This document shows, piece by piece, positions 8,448 through 17,046 of a stretch of DNA of 56,897 bases. The stretch is from Deltaproteobacteria bacterium (GTDB lineage: Bacteria; Myxococcota_A; UBA9160; SZUA-336), in NCBI GenBank assembly GCA_029261925.1, contig JAJDAJ010000098.1, positions 1 through 56,897 of the forward strand. The letters run 5' to 3'. The notes under the pieces are model-generated. The model was given only the letters and a program-made list of their open reading frames with translations. It was not told the DNA's origin and ran no database searches. Both the position numbers and the translations under genes were made by a program. The number at the start of each line of letters is the position of its first letter. The first letter of the stretch is position 1.

Positions 8448-9571
8448 TGGCGATCGAGATGCGCGCGCGCATGGGGCCCGCGGCCGCCGCCCCGGCGGCG
8501 AGCGGCCTGCCGAGCGCGGCGGGCCGACGCTCCCGGGCGCTGCGCGGCTCCGATCGCATGTTCCTGACCGAGCGTCTGAGCCTGCTGCTCGAGACGGGCG
8601 TCCCTCTCCACGTCGCCCTGGAGAGCCTGGAGCGCCAGGCTCCGAGCGACGCGCTGCGCCGCGTGATCACGCGCCTGCTCGAGGACGTGTCGTCGGGGCA
8701 GTCCTTCTCGCACGCGCTCGCCCAGCAGCCGCAGTCCTTCAGCCGGACCTACGTGTACCTGGTGGACGCCGCCGAGAGGGGCGGCTTCCTGCCCGCCGTC
8801 CTGCTCAAGCTCAAGGAGATGGACGCCAAGCGCCAGGAGCTGGTCGCGGTGCTGCTCGCCGCGGTGACCTATCCGGCCTTCCTGCTGCTCTTCTCCGCGG
8901 CGGTCGTGGTCTTCGTCCTGGTGGTCGTCTTTCCGAAGTTCGCGTCGCTCTTCGTGTCGATCTACGACCAGCTCCCGATCACCACGCGCTTCCTGATGAC
9001 CACCAGCAGCCTGCTACTCGAGCGCTGGCCCTGGATCCTGGGAACCCTGGCACTGCTGGGCCTCGGGATCTGGCGCTGGAGTCTGCGTCCCGACGCCGCC
9101 GAGAAGCTGGACCGCTGGGCGCTGGGCGTGCCGTTCCTCCGCGACATCGTCATCGAGCTGCAGCTCGTGCAGTTCCTGGGGCTGATCGGGCTGGCTCTCG
9201 ACAACGGTGTGAGCCTGCTCGAGGCGCTCCAGGCCAGCCGCGAGGTCAGCGGCAGCCGCTCGTTCCGCCGCTTCATCGCGGACCTGGAGGAGACCGTTGC
9301 GCAGGGCGGTCGCGTCGCGACCGGCTTCGAGAACTCGCGCCTGGTGCCCTCGCTGGTCCGGCAGATGATCGCCACCGGGGAGGAGAGCGGACGCCTGGCC
9401 TTCGTGGCCGGGCGCGTATCGAGCTTCTACGAGCAGCAGTGGAGACGCAAGCTGGCCCTGCTGTCCAAGCTGGCGGAGCCGGCCATGCTCGTCGTCATGG
9501 GGGCCGTGGTGGGCATCCTGGTCACGTCGTTGATCCTGCCGATCTTCAAGCTCTCCACGGCGGTCCACTGA
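8447..9571 (+). CDS. gspF: Inner-membrane platform protein GspF/PilC type
   Basis: 374 residues; the ATG shares one base with the ATPase stop. Two T2SSF repeats are visible: one at about 38-165 (FLTERLSLLLETGVPL at its start) ending in a long hydrophobic helix, and one at about 245-370 (QLVQFLGLIGLALDNGVSLLEAL; GEESGRL) ending in the C-terminal helix. It should be the inner-membrane platform that couples ATPase motion to pilin extraction. It is slightly shorter than typical GspF (about 400 residues), mainly at the N-terminus. Position directly after the ATPase is the usual order in type IV pilus and type II systems. Confidence 0.93.
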   Translation: MAIEMRARMGPAAAAPAASGLPSAAGRRSRALRGSDRMFLTERLSLLLETGVPLHVALESLERQAPSDALRRVITRLLEDVSSGQSFSHALAQQPQSFSRTYVYLVDAAERGGFLPAVLLKLKEMDAKRQELVAVLLAAVTYPAFLLLFSAAVVVFVLVVVFPKFASLFVSIYDQLPITTRFLMTTSSLLLERWPWILGTLALLGLGIWRWSLRPDAAEKLDRWALGVPFLRDIVIELQLVQFLGLIGLALDNGVSLLEALQASREVSGSRSFRRFIADLEETVAQGGRVATGFENSRLVPSLVRQMIATGEESGRLAFVAGRVSSFYEQQWRRKLALLSKLAEPAMLVVMGAVVGILVTSLILPIFKLSTAVH

Positions 9572-9659
9572 GACTTCCGGCCACAGATTCGGGCTCAGGC
9601 CGACCCGGATCCCAGCCGATATGGAATCCGTCATGGATCCTGTACGAGGCGCAACGTCG

Positions 9660-10175
9660 ATGAAGTCTGCCCTGCACCAGACGCACAGCGGGCACGCGGG
9701 CTTCACGCTCGTCGAGCTGCTGATCGTCGTGATCATCCTCGCCATCCTCGCGGCCATCGTGGTCCCGCAGTTCACGGCCTCGACCGACGACGCGCGCGAG
9801 GCGGCGATGGAGACCACGCTGGCCAACATGCGCTCGGCGATCGACCTGTACTACCAGCAGCACGGCGAGTACCCCAGCGCCAACGGCGACGGCACCAACG
9901 CCGCGGACTCCCTGCTGGCCTTCCAGAAGCAGCTCTCGCAGTACACCGACATCGACGGCGACGCGCAGAACAGCCAGGACGCGACGCACGAGTTCGGGCC
10001 TTACCTGCGCAAGGACGAGATCCCCACCGAGCCGATGACCAACAGCAGCGCGCTGGAGATCGTCACCACGGGAACGCTGGGCATGACGGCGACCGGCGGC
10101 GACCCGGGCGGCTGGAAGTTCGACAACGTCACGGGCCAGTTCATCGTCAACCACTCGGCCTGGGAAGACCGCTAG
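9660..10175 (+). CDS. gspG: Major pseudopilin, GspG/type IV pilin-like
   Basis: 171 residues. The prepilin signal is HSGHAG then FTLVELLIVVIILAIL, with cleavage expected after Gly14 and Glu at +5, followed by VPQF, a typical GspG turn. The C-terminal domain has YYQQHGEYPS and GGWKFDNVTGQF, close to the calcium-loop region of GspG-type pilins. The ATG at 9660 is preferred over 9621 because it gives a short leader and has GAGG about ten bases upstream. It is separated from GspF by 88 bp, the first real gap in the operon, where a second promoter could lie. Confidence 0.9.
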   Translation: MKSALHQTHSGHAGFTLVELLIVVIILAILAAIVVPQFTASTDDAREAAMETTLANMRSAIDLYYQQHGEYPSANGDGTNAADSLLAFQKQLSQYTDIDGDAQNSQDATHEFGPYLRKDEIPTEPMTNSSALEIVTTGTLGMTATGGDPGGWKFDNVTGQFIVNHSAWEDR

Positions 10176-10187
10176 ACGGCGGACGTC

Positions 10188-10736
10188 GTGACCGTGGAGC
10201 CACGAGAGCAGGGCTTCACGCTGCTCGAGCAGCTGCTCGTGGTGCTGCTGCTCGCGATCGCCGCGCTGATCGTGATGCCCGCGGTCGGCGCGCGAGACCA
10301 CCACCGGGCCGAGCTCGCCGCCCGCGAGGTCGCCGCAGCCGCGCGCTTCGCCCGCAGCGAGGCCCTGCGCAGCGGACAGCCGCACGGCCTGCGCCTGGAG
10401 CCCGCTCTGCGTCGCGTGCGGGTCTTCCGCGCCGACACCGGCACCGACCCGCCGACGCCCGTCTACGACGTGCGCCACCCGGTGAGCAAGCGTCCGTACA
10501 CCGTCGAGCCCGGCGGCAGCCCGCTGCTCGAAGGGGTGGAGCTCAGCGACGCCTCTGCCGTCTGGTCGGGGGCCTGCGCGGACCCCGGAGCGGTCGTGAT
10601 CGACGTCCTCGGCCGGCCGCGCTGCCTGGATCCCTGGGGCGTCCTGCTCGAGGAGGCCCGGATCGAGCTCACCGCCCGCGACGTCACGCTCGAGGTCGTG
10701 CTCGCGGGCGAGACCGGCCGGGTGACCGTCGAGTGA
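10188..10736 (+). CDS. Minor pseudopilin, GspH-like
   Basis: 182 residues from GTG (10188), 12 bp after the major pseudopilin. The leader ends REQG and the mature protein begins FTLLEQLLVVLLLAIAAL, with Glu at +5. The body fits the GspH/FimT pattern: ELAAREVAAAARFARSEALRSG is the usual helix after the membrane segment, then a mainly beta C-terminal domain. Family knowledge: GspH-type minor pseudopilins sit near the pilus tip and prime assembly. No unusual insertion. Confidence 0.85.
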   Translation: MTVEPREQGFTLLEQLLVVLLLAIAALIVMPAVGARDHHRAELAAREVAAAARFARSEALRSGQPHGLRLEPALRRVRVFRADTGTDPPTPVYDVRHPVSKRPYTVEPGGSPLLEGVELSDASAVWSGACADPGAVVIDVLGRPRCLDPWGVLLEEARIELTARDVTLEVVLAGETGRVTVE

Positions 10737-11152
10737 GCGCGTACGGACAGGGCGGCTTCAGCTACGTCGAGGTGCTGGTGGCGGCCGCGCTGCTTGCCCT
10801 GCTGCTGCTGCCCGCCGCCGACGCGCTGCGCAACGGTCTCGAGGCGGGGCGCCTCGCCTCCTCGCGCGCGGTCCTTCACCACCACGTGCTCGGACGCCTG
10901 GAGGAGGTGCTCGCGGAGCCCTTCGACCGTCTGGACGCCGAGGCCCTGGCCGCGGGCGGGCCGGGGACGCTCACCGCCTACTCCGACGCGCTGGGGGCCA
11001 CCGACCGGCGGCTGGTCTACCTGGCGCGCTACGACGGCGACGACGCCGACGCCGACGGCGATCCGTTCACGGGGGTCGACGCCGACCTGCTCTGGGTTCG
11101 CGTCGAGCTCGAGGGTGGGAGCGTGGGCCTGCAGACGCTGACGGTGCGCTGA
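10733..11152 (+). CDS. Minor pseudopilin, GspI-like
   Basis: 139 residues from GTG (10733), overlapping the previous stop by 4 bp. Processing is expected after Gly8 with FSYVEVLVAAALLALLLL, Glu at +5. It is short like GspI/PilV proteins and carries the helix NGLEAGRLASSRAV. Residues about 100-117 form a small acidic patch (DGDDADADGDPF) that could bind a cation and resembles on a small scale the acidic insert of the next gene. Function by position: minor pseudopilin of the initiating complex. Confidence 0.8.
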   Translation: MSAYGQGGFSYVEVLVAAALLALLLLPAADALRNGLEAGRLASSRAVLHHHVLGRLEEVLAEPFDRLDAEALAAGGPGTLTAYSDALGATDRRLVYLARYDGDDADADGDPFTGVDADLLWVRVELEGGSVGLQTLTVR

Positions 11153-11153
11153 G

Positions 11154-12083
11154 ATGGACGACGCGAGGGTCGCCGCGGATCGAGCGCGCGCCGCCGCCGG
11201 CTTCACCCTGGTCGAGATGATCGCCACCCTGGCGATCGCCGCGCTGCTGATCTCCTCCCTCGCGGCGGTCGTGAGCGGCGCCCTCGCCTCGGATGCGCGG
11301 GCCCGCGAGCGCAGCGCGCTGGCGGTCGACGCGCGACTGGCGATGGACCGCATGGTCACCGCGATCGGCCGCTCGAACCGTCTGGTGCTGCCGCTCGCCG
11401 AGAATCCCGCCACCGGATTCTCGGAGTCGCTGCGCGACCCCGGCGTGCTCGCCGTGGCGCTCGACCCGGAGCTCGACCGCGACGCCGACGGCGTGGCCGA
11501 CGCCGACAACGACGCGGACGGTCGCGTCGACGAGGACATGCCCGCGGACGCGAACCTCGACGGCGCCCCGGGCCTGGTGGGCATCGACGACGACGGTGAC
11601 GGCCTGGTCGACGAGTCCGCGGGCGGCGTGGGTGACGATGACGAGGACGGCGTTGCCGACGAGGACCCGCTGCGCGGGGACGACGCGGATCTCGACGCCG
11701 CGTACGACGAGGACGCACCCGCCGATGCCAACGGAGACGGCGCTCCCGGTGTCGGGGGCGCCGACGACGACGGCGATGCGCAGGTCGACGAGGGCCCGGC
11801 CGGCGACGACGACGAGGACGGGAGCACCGACGAGGACTGGCTCGACGTCGTGGCGTACCGGCTCGGCGGAAACCAGCTCCTGGAGCGCATGCCCGACCCC
11901 GCTGCGGCCGACGGGACCGACTTCACCGAGCGGGTCATCGCCAGCCACGTCTCGGCCTTCCGGGTGTCGCGCCTGCCCGTCGGGGCCGGCCGCGCGCAGC
12001 TCGTGGAGCTGACCCTCGAGCTGACGCGCGGCGATGCGACCCTGGAGCTGCGCAGCGTCGCCCGGCTGGGAGGCGCGCGATGA
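11154..12083 (+). CDS. Minor pseudopilin, GspJ-like, with Asp-rich calcium-type insert
   Basis: 309 residues, ATG one base after the previous stop. The leader ends at Gly16, then FTLVEMIATLAIAALLISSL with Glu at +5. A GspJ-like core is recognisable before residue 104 (LAMDRMVTAIGRSNRLV) and after 230 (WLDVVAYRLGGNQLLER). Between them about 126 residues consist almost wholly of Asp, Gly, Ala and Glu with repeated D-x-D-x-D-G loops (DRDADG, DADNDADG, DDDGDG, DANGDG, DDDEDG), as in thrombospondin type 3 or EF-hand-like calcium loops. The insert interrupts rather than extends the fold. Calcium binding is inferred from the motif, not known for this family member. Confidence 0.82.
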   Translation: MDDARVAADRARAAAGFTLVEMIATLAIAALLISSLAAVVSGALASDARARERSALAVDARLAMDRMVTAIGRSNRLVLPLAENPATGFSESLRDPGVLAVALDPELDRDADGVADADNDADGRVDEDMPADANLDGAPGLVGIDDDGDGLVDESAGGVGDDDEDGVADEDPLRGDDADLDAAYDEDAPADANGDGAPGVGGADDDGDAQVDEGPAGDDDEDGSTDEDWLDVVAYRLGGNQLLERMPDPAAADGTDFTERVIASHVSAFRVSRLPVGAGRAQLVELTLELTRGDATLELRSVARLGGAR

Positions 12084-14605
12084 GCCGCGCACCCGCATCG
12101 CGCTCCGCGTCGCCCCCGGATCTCGCGGGCTACGTGCTCCTGCCCGTCGCCCTGGGGCTGGCGCTGATCGCGGCGATCGCCTTCGTGCTGGGCCGCCAGG
12201 GCGCGGCGGGGCTCGACCTGCAGCAGGCCGGCCTCGAGACCGCCGAGGGCGAGCAGGTGCTGCGCGCGGCGCTCGAGCACGCTACCTGGACGGCGGCTCG
12301 CTCCGGCTGCACGGGCTACGCGCTGTCCGACACGCCCTTCGGATCGCACGGCTACAGCGCCAGCTTCACGCCCAGCGCCGGCTCGCCGGTGGTCGTGACG
12401 GCGAGCGCGACCCTGGTCGGCGGCGCGATGCGCTCGCGCGCGCGCAGCATCGCGGTGCACGAGGCCCCGAGCGTGACGGTCCTGCAGCCAGGCATGGCCG
12501 ACGTCGAGGACACCTTCCTGAGTCAGACATCCCCGACTTCGACCTACGACGACAGCAACTTCCTGCGCGTCACGGCCGGCGCGCCGAATGAAGTGCGCAG
12601 CCTGCTGCGCTTCGATCTCTCGCAGATTCCCGCCGGCAGCCGGGTGCTGCAGGCGACGCTGGAGCTGACCCTCGACAAGTCCGGCGGCGCGTCGGTCCCG
12701 ATCGAGGTGCGAGCCGTGCGCGACGCCTGGTCCGGGAGCGGGGCGAGCTGGCAGGAGCGCGACGCGGGGCAGCCCTGGGGAACCCCGGGCGGGGATCTCG
12801 AGCTCGACGGGGTCAGCGAGAGTACGGTCGGGCCTGTGGTGGGAGCCGTCCACGCGTGGGATCTGCGCAACCTCGTGCAGGGCTGGGTCGATGGCCGCCG
12901 TCCCAATCACGGGCTCGCCCTGGTGGCCGGCAGCGCGGCCGTAGACGAGAACTTCGTGTCCTCGGAGCATCCGGAGCCGGGCGAGCGACCGCGCCTCACC
13001 GTCACCCACGCCTGCGAGTGCGGTGGCTCCCCCGGCACGCTGGTGCTCCAGCCCGACGCCGCTGGCTTCGACACCTACCTCTACGACGCGAATCCGGGCG
13101 GCAACTTCTCCACGTCCGGCGTCTTCTGGGCGGCCGACCACGCCAGCGGCGAGGCCCGACCGCTGCTGCGCTTCGATCTCGCCCAGCTCGCGCCGCAGGC
13201 AACGGTGGAGTCGGCTGTGCTCGAGCTCGACCTGCAGTGGGTGGGGGGTGGCGCGACCCCGGCCGCGGCGGTGCACCGCGTCACGGCGCCCTGGGTCGAG
13301 TCGGAGGCCACGTGGGTCGAGGCGGCAGCCGGCCTGCCCTGGTCCACGCCGGGCGGAGACCACGACGCGACTCCCGTATCCGCGGCCGTGCTCGATCCGC
13401 TCGGGCCGATCTTCTGGGACGTCACCCCGCTCGTCTCGGACTGGGTCGCCACGCCCGCGAGCAACATGGGGATGCTCCTGCGCCCGAGCCCCGGCACGAA
13501 CTTCGCGGAGCTCGGCACCAGCGATGCGGGGCCGGCCGCGCGACCCCGCCTCACCGTCCAGTACCGCTGCCCCTGTGGGGTCGAGTGCGTGCTGGCCGCG
13601 TCGGGCGAGCCGTCCTACCGCGACGAGTTCGGCAGCCTCACCTGCGATCCCGCGATCGACTACACGCAGAGCGATGGCACGCTGGACTGGACGCCCTGGG
13701 CGTGGAGCGAGGTCGGGGAAGACGGCGACTCCTGCACCGAGGAGATCCGCATCACCGACGACCCCGACGTTCCCCAGGCCGGCAGCTACCGGCTGCGGAT
13801 CAGTGCGGACGGTCAGGCGCTGGAGCGCGGCGTGGACCTGTCGCCGTTCGCGAGCCCCGAGCTGACCCTGTCCTACCGGCGCTACTCGCTGAACGGCAGC
13901 TCGCAGTACGTCGCCGTGATGGTGAGCGCGGACGGCACGACGTGGACCGAGGCCGGCCGCATCAGCGGTCCAGCCACAGACGCCGACTACCAGACGGCGA
14001 GCTTCGACCTCGGTGCCGTCAGCCACATCAGCCTGGTCGGGTACGGCATGTCGGCCACCAAGTACGTCTACCTCGACGACGTCGACATCCGCGAGTCCGC
14101 GGCGGCCGTGTGCGACGACACCGTGCTCGACACGTTCGCCATCGCCTCGAGCTACTCCGGCAGCGACGGCACGCGGCCCTGGGCGACCGACTGGCTCGAG
14201 ATCAACGAGGCGGACGGTCCCGGGAGCGGCGACGAGAGGGTCCTCCTGGACCTGGGCGAGGTCGTGCTGCGCGTTGTCGACAACGACGGCGGTGGCGAGG
14301 GGGTCCAGCGCGAGGCCGATCTGACGGGTGCGTCCTCCGCCACCCTGAGCTTCGATTTCCGGCGCGTCGACCTCGACGGGCCCACGGACCACGTGACGGT
14401 GGAGGTCTCGGGAGACGGGGGCACCGGCTGGACCGAGCTCGATCGACTCGAGGGGCCCGCGGACGACGTTGACTACCAGTCGGCATCGTACGACATCAGC
14501 GCCTTCATCGGACCGGATACACGCATTCGCTTCGTCTCGTCTCCGATCCTGCACCTCACCGAGCCCGTGTTCTTCGACAATGTCCAGATCTGTCTCCAGA
14601 ACTGA
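12080..14605 (+). CDS. Giant pilin-like protein with two DNRLRE modules, at the GspK/PilX position
   Basis: 841 residues, overlapping the previous stop by 4 bp. N-terminus: DLAG then YVLLPVALGLALIAAIAFVL, a prepilin-like hydrophobic helix lacking the +5 Glu, as in GspK and PilX proteins, followed by a helix and Cys77. From about 132 to 310 and 318 to 495 lie two DNRLRE-like modules (also called CBM96-like: EDTFLSQTSPTSTYDDSNFLRV, LLRFDLSQIP; YDANPGGNFSTSG, LLRFDLAQL), each ending near clustered Cys. Two further beta-sandwich units (about 505-675 and 677-840) share the pattern TWTEAGRISGPATDADYQTAS / GWTELDRLEGPADDVDYQSAS. It could be a tip adhesin. Not a canonical GspK by length. Confidence 0.78.
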   Translation: MSRAPASRSASPPDLAGYVLLPVALGLALIAAIAFVLGRQGAAGLDLQQAGLETAEGEQVLRAALEHATWTAARSGCTGYALSDTPFGSHGYSASFTPSAGSPVVVTASATLVGGAMRSRARSIAVHEAPSVTVLQPGMADVEDTFLSQTSPTSTYDDSNFLRVTAGAPNEVRSLLRFDLSQIPAGSRVLQATLELTLDKSGGASVPIEVRAVRDAWSGSGASWQERDAGQPWGTPGGDLELDGVSESTVGPVVGAVHAWDLRNLVQGWVDGRRPNHGLALVAGSAAVDENFVSSEHPEPGERPRLTVTHACECGGSPGTLVLQPDAAGFDTYLYDANPGGNFSTSGVFWAADHASGEARPLLRFDLAQLAPQATVESAVLELDLQWVGGGATPAAAVHRVTAPWVESEATWVEAAAGLPWSTPGGDHDATPVSAAVLDPLGPIFWDVTPLVSDWVATPASNMGMLLRPSPGTNFAELGTSDAGPAARPRLTVQYRCPCGVECVLAASGEPSYRDEFGSLTCDPAIDYTQSDGTLDWTPWAWSEVGEDGDSCTEEIRITDDPDVPQAGSYRLRISADGQALERGVDLSPFASPELTLSYRRYSLNGSSQYVAVMVSADGTTWTEAGRISGPATDADYQTASFDLGAVSHISLVGYGMSATKYVYLDDVDIRESAAAVCDDTVLDTFAIASSYSGSDGTRPWATDWLEINEADGPGSGDERVLLDLGEVVLRVVDNDGGGEGVQREADLTGASSATLSFDFRRVDLDGPTDHVTVEVSGDGGTGWTELDRLEGPADDVDYQSASYDISAFIGPDTRIRFVSSPILHLTEPVFFDNVQICLQN

Positions 14606-14687
14606 GCTCCAGCGGCCATCCCGGAAGGCCCGCGCCGGTCCGGATCGCTTCATTTCGGGCCCGCCGGGATCGATCAGGAACGTGCAG

Positions 14688-14708
14688 CGGCGCGCCCGTG
14701 GCGCGCCG
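14688..14708. repeat. Perfect inverted repeat in the 135-bp gap between pilin and PilM genes
   Basis: A 9-bp arm, CGGCGCGCC, is mirrored perfectly by GGCGCGCCG across a 3-base loop. No U-tract follows, so it looks more like an mRNA-processing or attenuating hairpin, or a factor-dependent stop, than a simple intrinsic terminator. It separates the pilin block from the PilMNOP-secretin block. Confidence 0.5.
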
Positions 14709-14740
14709 GGAGGCGACGATTCCTTGAGGGCCCTGCTGGC

Positions 14741-15832
14741 ATGAGACTGCCGCGTCTCCGGATGCGTCGGGGCGAGACTCCGCTCGGGGCTCCCCTGCCC
14801 ATCGGGCTCGAGCTGCGGCCCGGGCACCTGGGCGTGGTGCAGTTCGAGATGACCGGGGGGGGGCCGTACGTGCGCGCGGGCGTCTCGCTGGAGATCCCCG
14901 AGCTCGGGCCGGAGCTGCTGCGCTCGCCGCGGGAGCTGGGCGCGCTGCTGCGCGATCGCATCTCCGGGCAGGGCTTCAGCGGACGTCGCGCCGTGAGCGC
15001 CATGCCCGGCCACATCGTCAAGCTGGTGCTGCTCGGCTACGAGCACGACGGCGGGCCGGACGAGGACGCCGCGATCGTCGAGTGCGTGGCCGAGCGGACG
15101 GCCGAGCCGGTCGGGGAGCTGGTGATCGACTACCTGCGGGTGCGGGAGGAGGCCGGGCAGGGCAAGCAGCGCTCGGCCCTGGTCGCGATCGCGCGGGAGG
15201 AGGACGTGGTCGCCTACCTCGAGGGGCTGCGCGCGGCGCGGCTCGAGGTCGAGGCCCTCGAGATCGCGCCGGTCGCCGTGCGCCGCCTGGTCACCTGGCC
15301 GCCCACGCACTACTCGGGTGACAACGTGATCGTGCTCCACTGCAATCGCGAGAACAGCCACCTGACGGTGCTCTGGGGCCGGCGTCTGATCCTGTACAGC
15401 GACGTCGACTTCGTGCTCGAGCTCGCGCTCGCGCGGCTCACCGAGGTGCTCGACCTGCCGGGAGGCTCTGCCGGGGCGATGGTCGAGCGCTACGGGCTCG
15501 CGGGCCCGGGCGACGATGCGTCGCCCGACGCCGCCATCCGTCGCGCCATCGCCGAGGTGCTCAAGCCCGCCCTGCAGCCCGTCGTGGACGAGGTGAGTCG
15601 CGCCGTGCGCTACACGGAGTCGCGGATCCACGGCGAGCGCGTCGACGAGGTCCTGGTCTCCGGCGAGCTGGCCCGCTGGCCCGGCGTGGACCGGATCCTC
15701 GCGTCGCTGCTGCCGGTGCCGGTCTCGGTGATCGATCCGCTCGCCCGGCTGCGGGGCTCGCGTGGGTTCGACACGGGCCCCGGGCTCGAGGTCGCGGCCG
15801 GGCTCGCCCTGCGCGGGGTGCCGCGTGCCTGA
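14741..15832 (+). CDS. pilM: PilM/MshI-like cytoplasmic actin-fold protein
   Basis: 363 residues, no membrane helix. The N-terminus PIGLELRPGHLGVVQFE matches the first phosphate-loop strand of PilM, and the body follows the PilM plan including AVSAMPGHIVKLV, an alternating strand-helix middle and a C-terminal VDEVLVSGELARWPGVDR, which is the glycine loop of the actin-like fold. Family knowledge: PilM sits on the cytoplasmic face and binds the N-terminal tail of PilN. The next gene begins with exactly such a tail and overlaps by 8 bp. A GAGGG lies upstream of the ATG. Confidence 0.85.
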   Translation: MRLPRLRMRRGETPLGAPLPIGLELRPGHLGVVQFEMTGGGPYVRAGVSLEIPELGPELLRSPRELGALLRDRISGQGFSGRRAVSAMPGHIVKLVLLGYEHDGGPDEDAAIVECVAERTAEPVGELVIDYLRVREEAGQGKQRSALVAIAREEDVVAYLEGLRAARLEVEALEIAPVAVRRLVTWPPTHYSGDNVIVLHCNRENSHLTVLWGRRLILYSDVDFVLELALARLTEVLDLPGGSAGAMVERYGLAGPGDDASPDAAIRRAIAEVLKPALQPVVDEVSRAVRYTESRIHGERVDEVLVSGELARWPGVDRILASLLPVPVSVIDPLARLRGSRGFDTGPGLEVAAGLALRGVPRA

Positions 15833-16469
15833 GATCGACCTCATCCCCGCGCGCTACCGCGAGCTCGCGCGCCTGCGCCGCTGGCTGAAGCTGCTCGGCG
15901 GCGCGCTCGGGCTGAGCGTGGTGCTCCTGCTCGCGGCGCGGCTCGGCCTGGGGTACGCGATCCACCTCGAGAGCCGGCGCGTCGAGAGCCTGCGCAGCGC
16001 GCACAGCGAGGCGATCGAGCGGCGCGAGCGCCTCCAGGAGCTGCGCGCCGAGCAGGCCGAGCTGGCCCGCCGCGTGCAGATCCTGGGCGAGCTGCGCGGC
16101 AAGGTGCCGGCGCGGCAGATGTTCCACGCCATCGACCGCGCGCTGGACGGCACGATCTGGTTTCGCGACTGGCAGTTCGCGCGGGCGGGGGAGCTGGTCG
16201 AGCCGGCCGCCGAGGGCGTGAAGCGCGGCTACTTCGTGGTCGTCCCCAGCGGCGGCGGCGCCGGGTCCGAGAAGGCCTGGCGCATGCAGACCCACATGGA
16301 GATCCGCGCCAGCGCGCGCGACCACGCGTCGCTGGCGGGGTTCGTGCGGCGCCTGGTCGCGCAGCCCGAGGTCGAGAGCGTGCGCGTGCTGCACACGGAG
16401 GTGAGCCGGGCCAGCACGGAGGGCCTGGTCGACTTCGAGCTCGCGGTGGTGGTGGACGGCCATGCGTGA
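15825..16469 (+). CDS. pilN: PilN-like inner-membrane alignment protein
   Basis: 214 residues from GTG (15825). It begins VPEIDLIPARYRE, matching the conserved I-N-L-L-P-x-R PilM-binding tail of PilN, followed by one membrane helix (about 22-45) and a coiled-coil stretch rich in Glu, Arg and Leu (50-95). The C-terminal periplasmic half ends in a ferredoxin-like beta pattern. It overlaps PilM by 8 bp and PilO by 8 bp, the normal order for the PilMNOP alignment complex. Confidence 0.85.
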   Translation: MPEIDLIPARYRELARLRRWLKLLGGALGLSVVLLLAARLGLGYAIHLESRRVESLRSAHSEAIERRERLQELRAEQAELARRVQILGELRGKVPARQMFHAIDRALDGTIWFRDWQFARAGELVEPAAEGVKRGYFVVVPSGGGAGSEKAWRMQTHMEIRASARDHASLAGFVRRLVAQPEVESVRVLHTEVSRASTEGLVDFELAVVVDGHA

Positions 16470-17046
16470 GCGATCGATCCTCGAGCAGCTCGCGGAGCAG
16501 GCGCGGCCCGAGATGCTGATCGGCGCGGGCGCCGCGCTGGTCCTGCTGGTCGCGGTCTCCGGCTACCTGTACGCGATCAAGCCGCCGCTGGTCGAGTACC
16601 GCGAGCTGGCCCGGGTGCGCGAGGGCGCATCGACCCGGCTGGATGCCGAGGCGCAGGCGGTGGATCCCGTCGAGATCGCCGCGCTCGAGCGGCGGGTGGC
16701 CGGCGATCGCGACCGCCTCTACGGCACCGCCGCCGGGGTCTCCGCGCGCCAGATGGAGTCGCACGTGATCGACTCGCTCGACCGCATCTCGGTACGGCAC
16801 GACGTCGCGCTCGCCAGCGTGCGCCCGGGAGATTCCGGCGAGGTGCTCATGTTCGACGAGCTCCCCTATGACGTCGCGGTCGAGGGCAGCTACTTCCAGC
16901 TCTTCGAGTGGTTCCGCGACGTGGAGACCAGTCTGCGGCCGATGGTCGTCAAGCGCTTCTCGATGGCGGCCGGGCGCGCCGACGAGGCACGCATCTCCAT
17001 GCAGCTGCGCCTGGTGGCGTACCGGCCCGCGGAGGAGCGCTCGTGA
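16462..17046 (+). CDS. pilO: PilO-like inner-membrane alignment protein
   Basis: 194 residues. One membrane helix (about 19-40: MLIGAGAALVLLVAVSGYLY), then a short coiled coil and a C-terminal domain containing FDELPYDVAVEGSYFQLFEW, which matches the PilO core (beta strand then S-Y-F-x-L-F-x-F). It is expected to pair with PilN in the periplasm and hold the platform in line with the secretin. It overlaps the PilN gene by 8 bp and the PilP-like gene by 4 bp. Confidence 0.87.
   Translation: MRERSILEQLAEQARPEMLIGAGAALVLLVAVSGYLYAIKPPLVEYRELARVREGASTRLDAEAQAVDPVEIAALERRVAGDRDRLYGTAAGVSARQMESHVIDSLDRISVRHDVALASVRPGDSGEVLMFDELPYDVAVEGSYFQLFEWFRDVETSLRPMVVKRFSMAAGRADEARISMQLRLVAYRPAEERS

Noticed and set aside
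10463..15844. A very long open frame on the minus strand opposite the pilin and PilM genes
   Set aside because: Its product is low-complexity (Arg, Ala, Gly, Ser, His rich) with no family motif, and the plus strand carries clearly recognised proteins with coupled starts. It is an effect of high GC codon usage.
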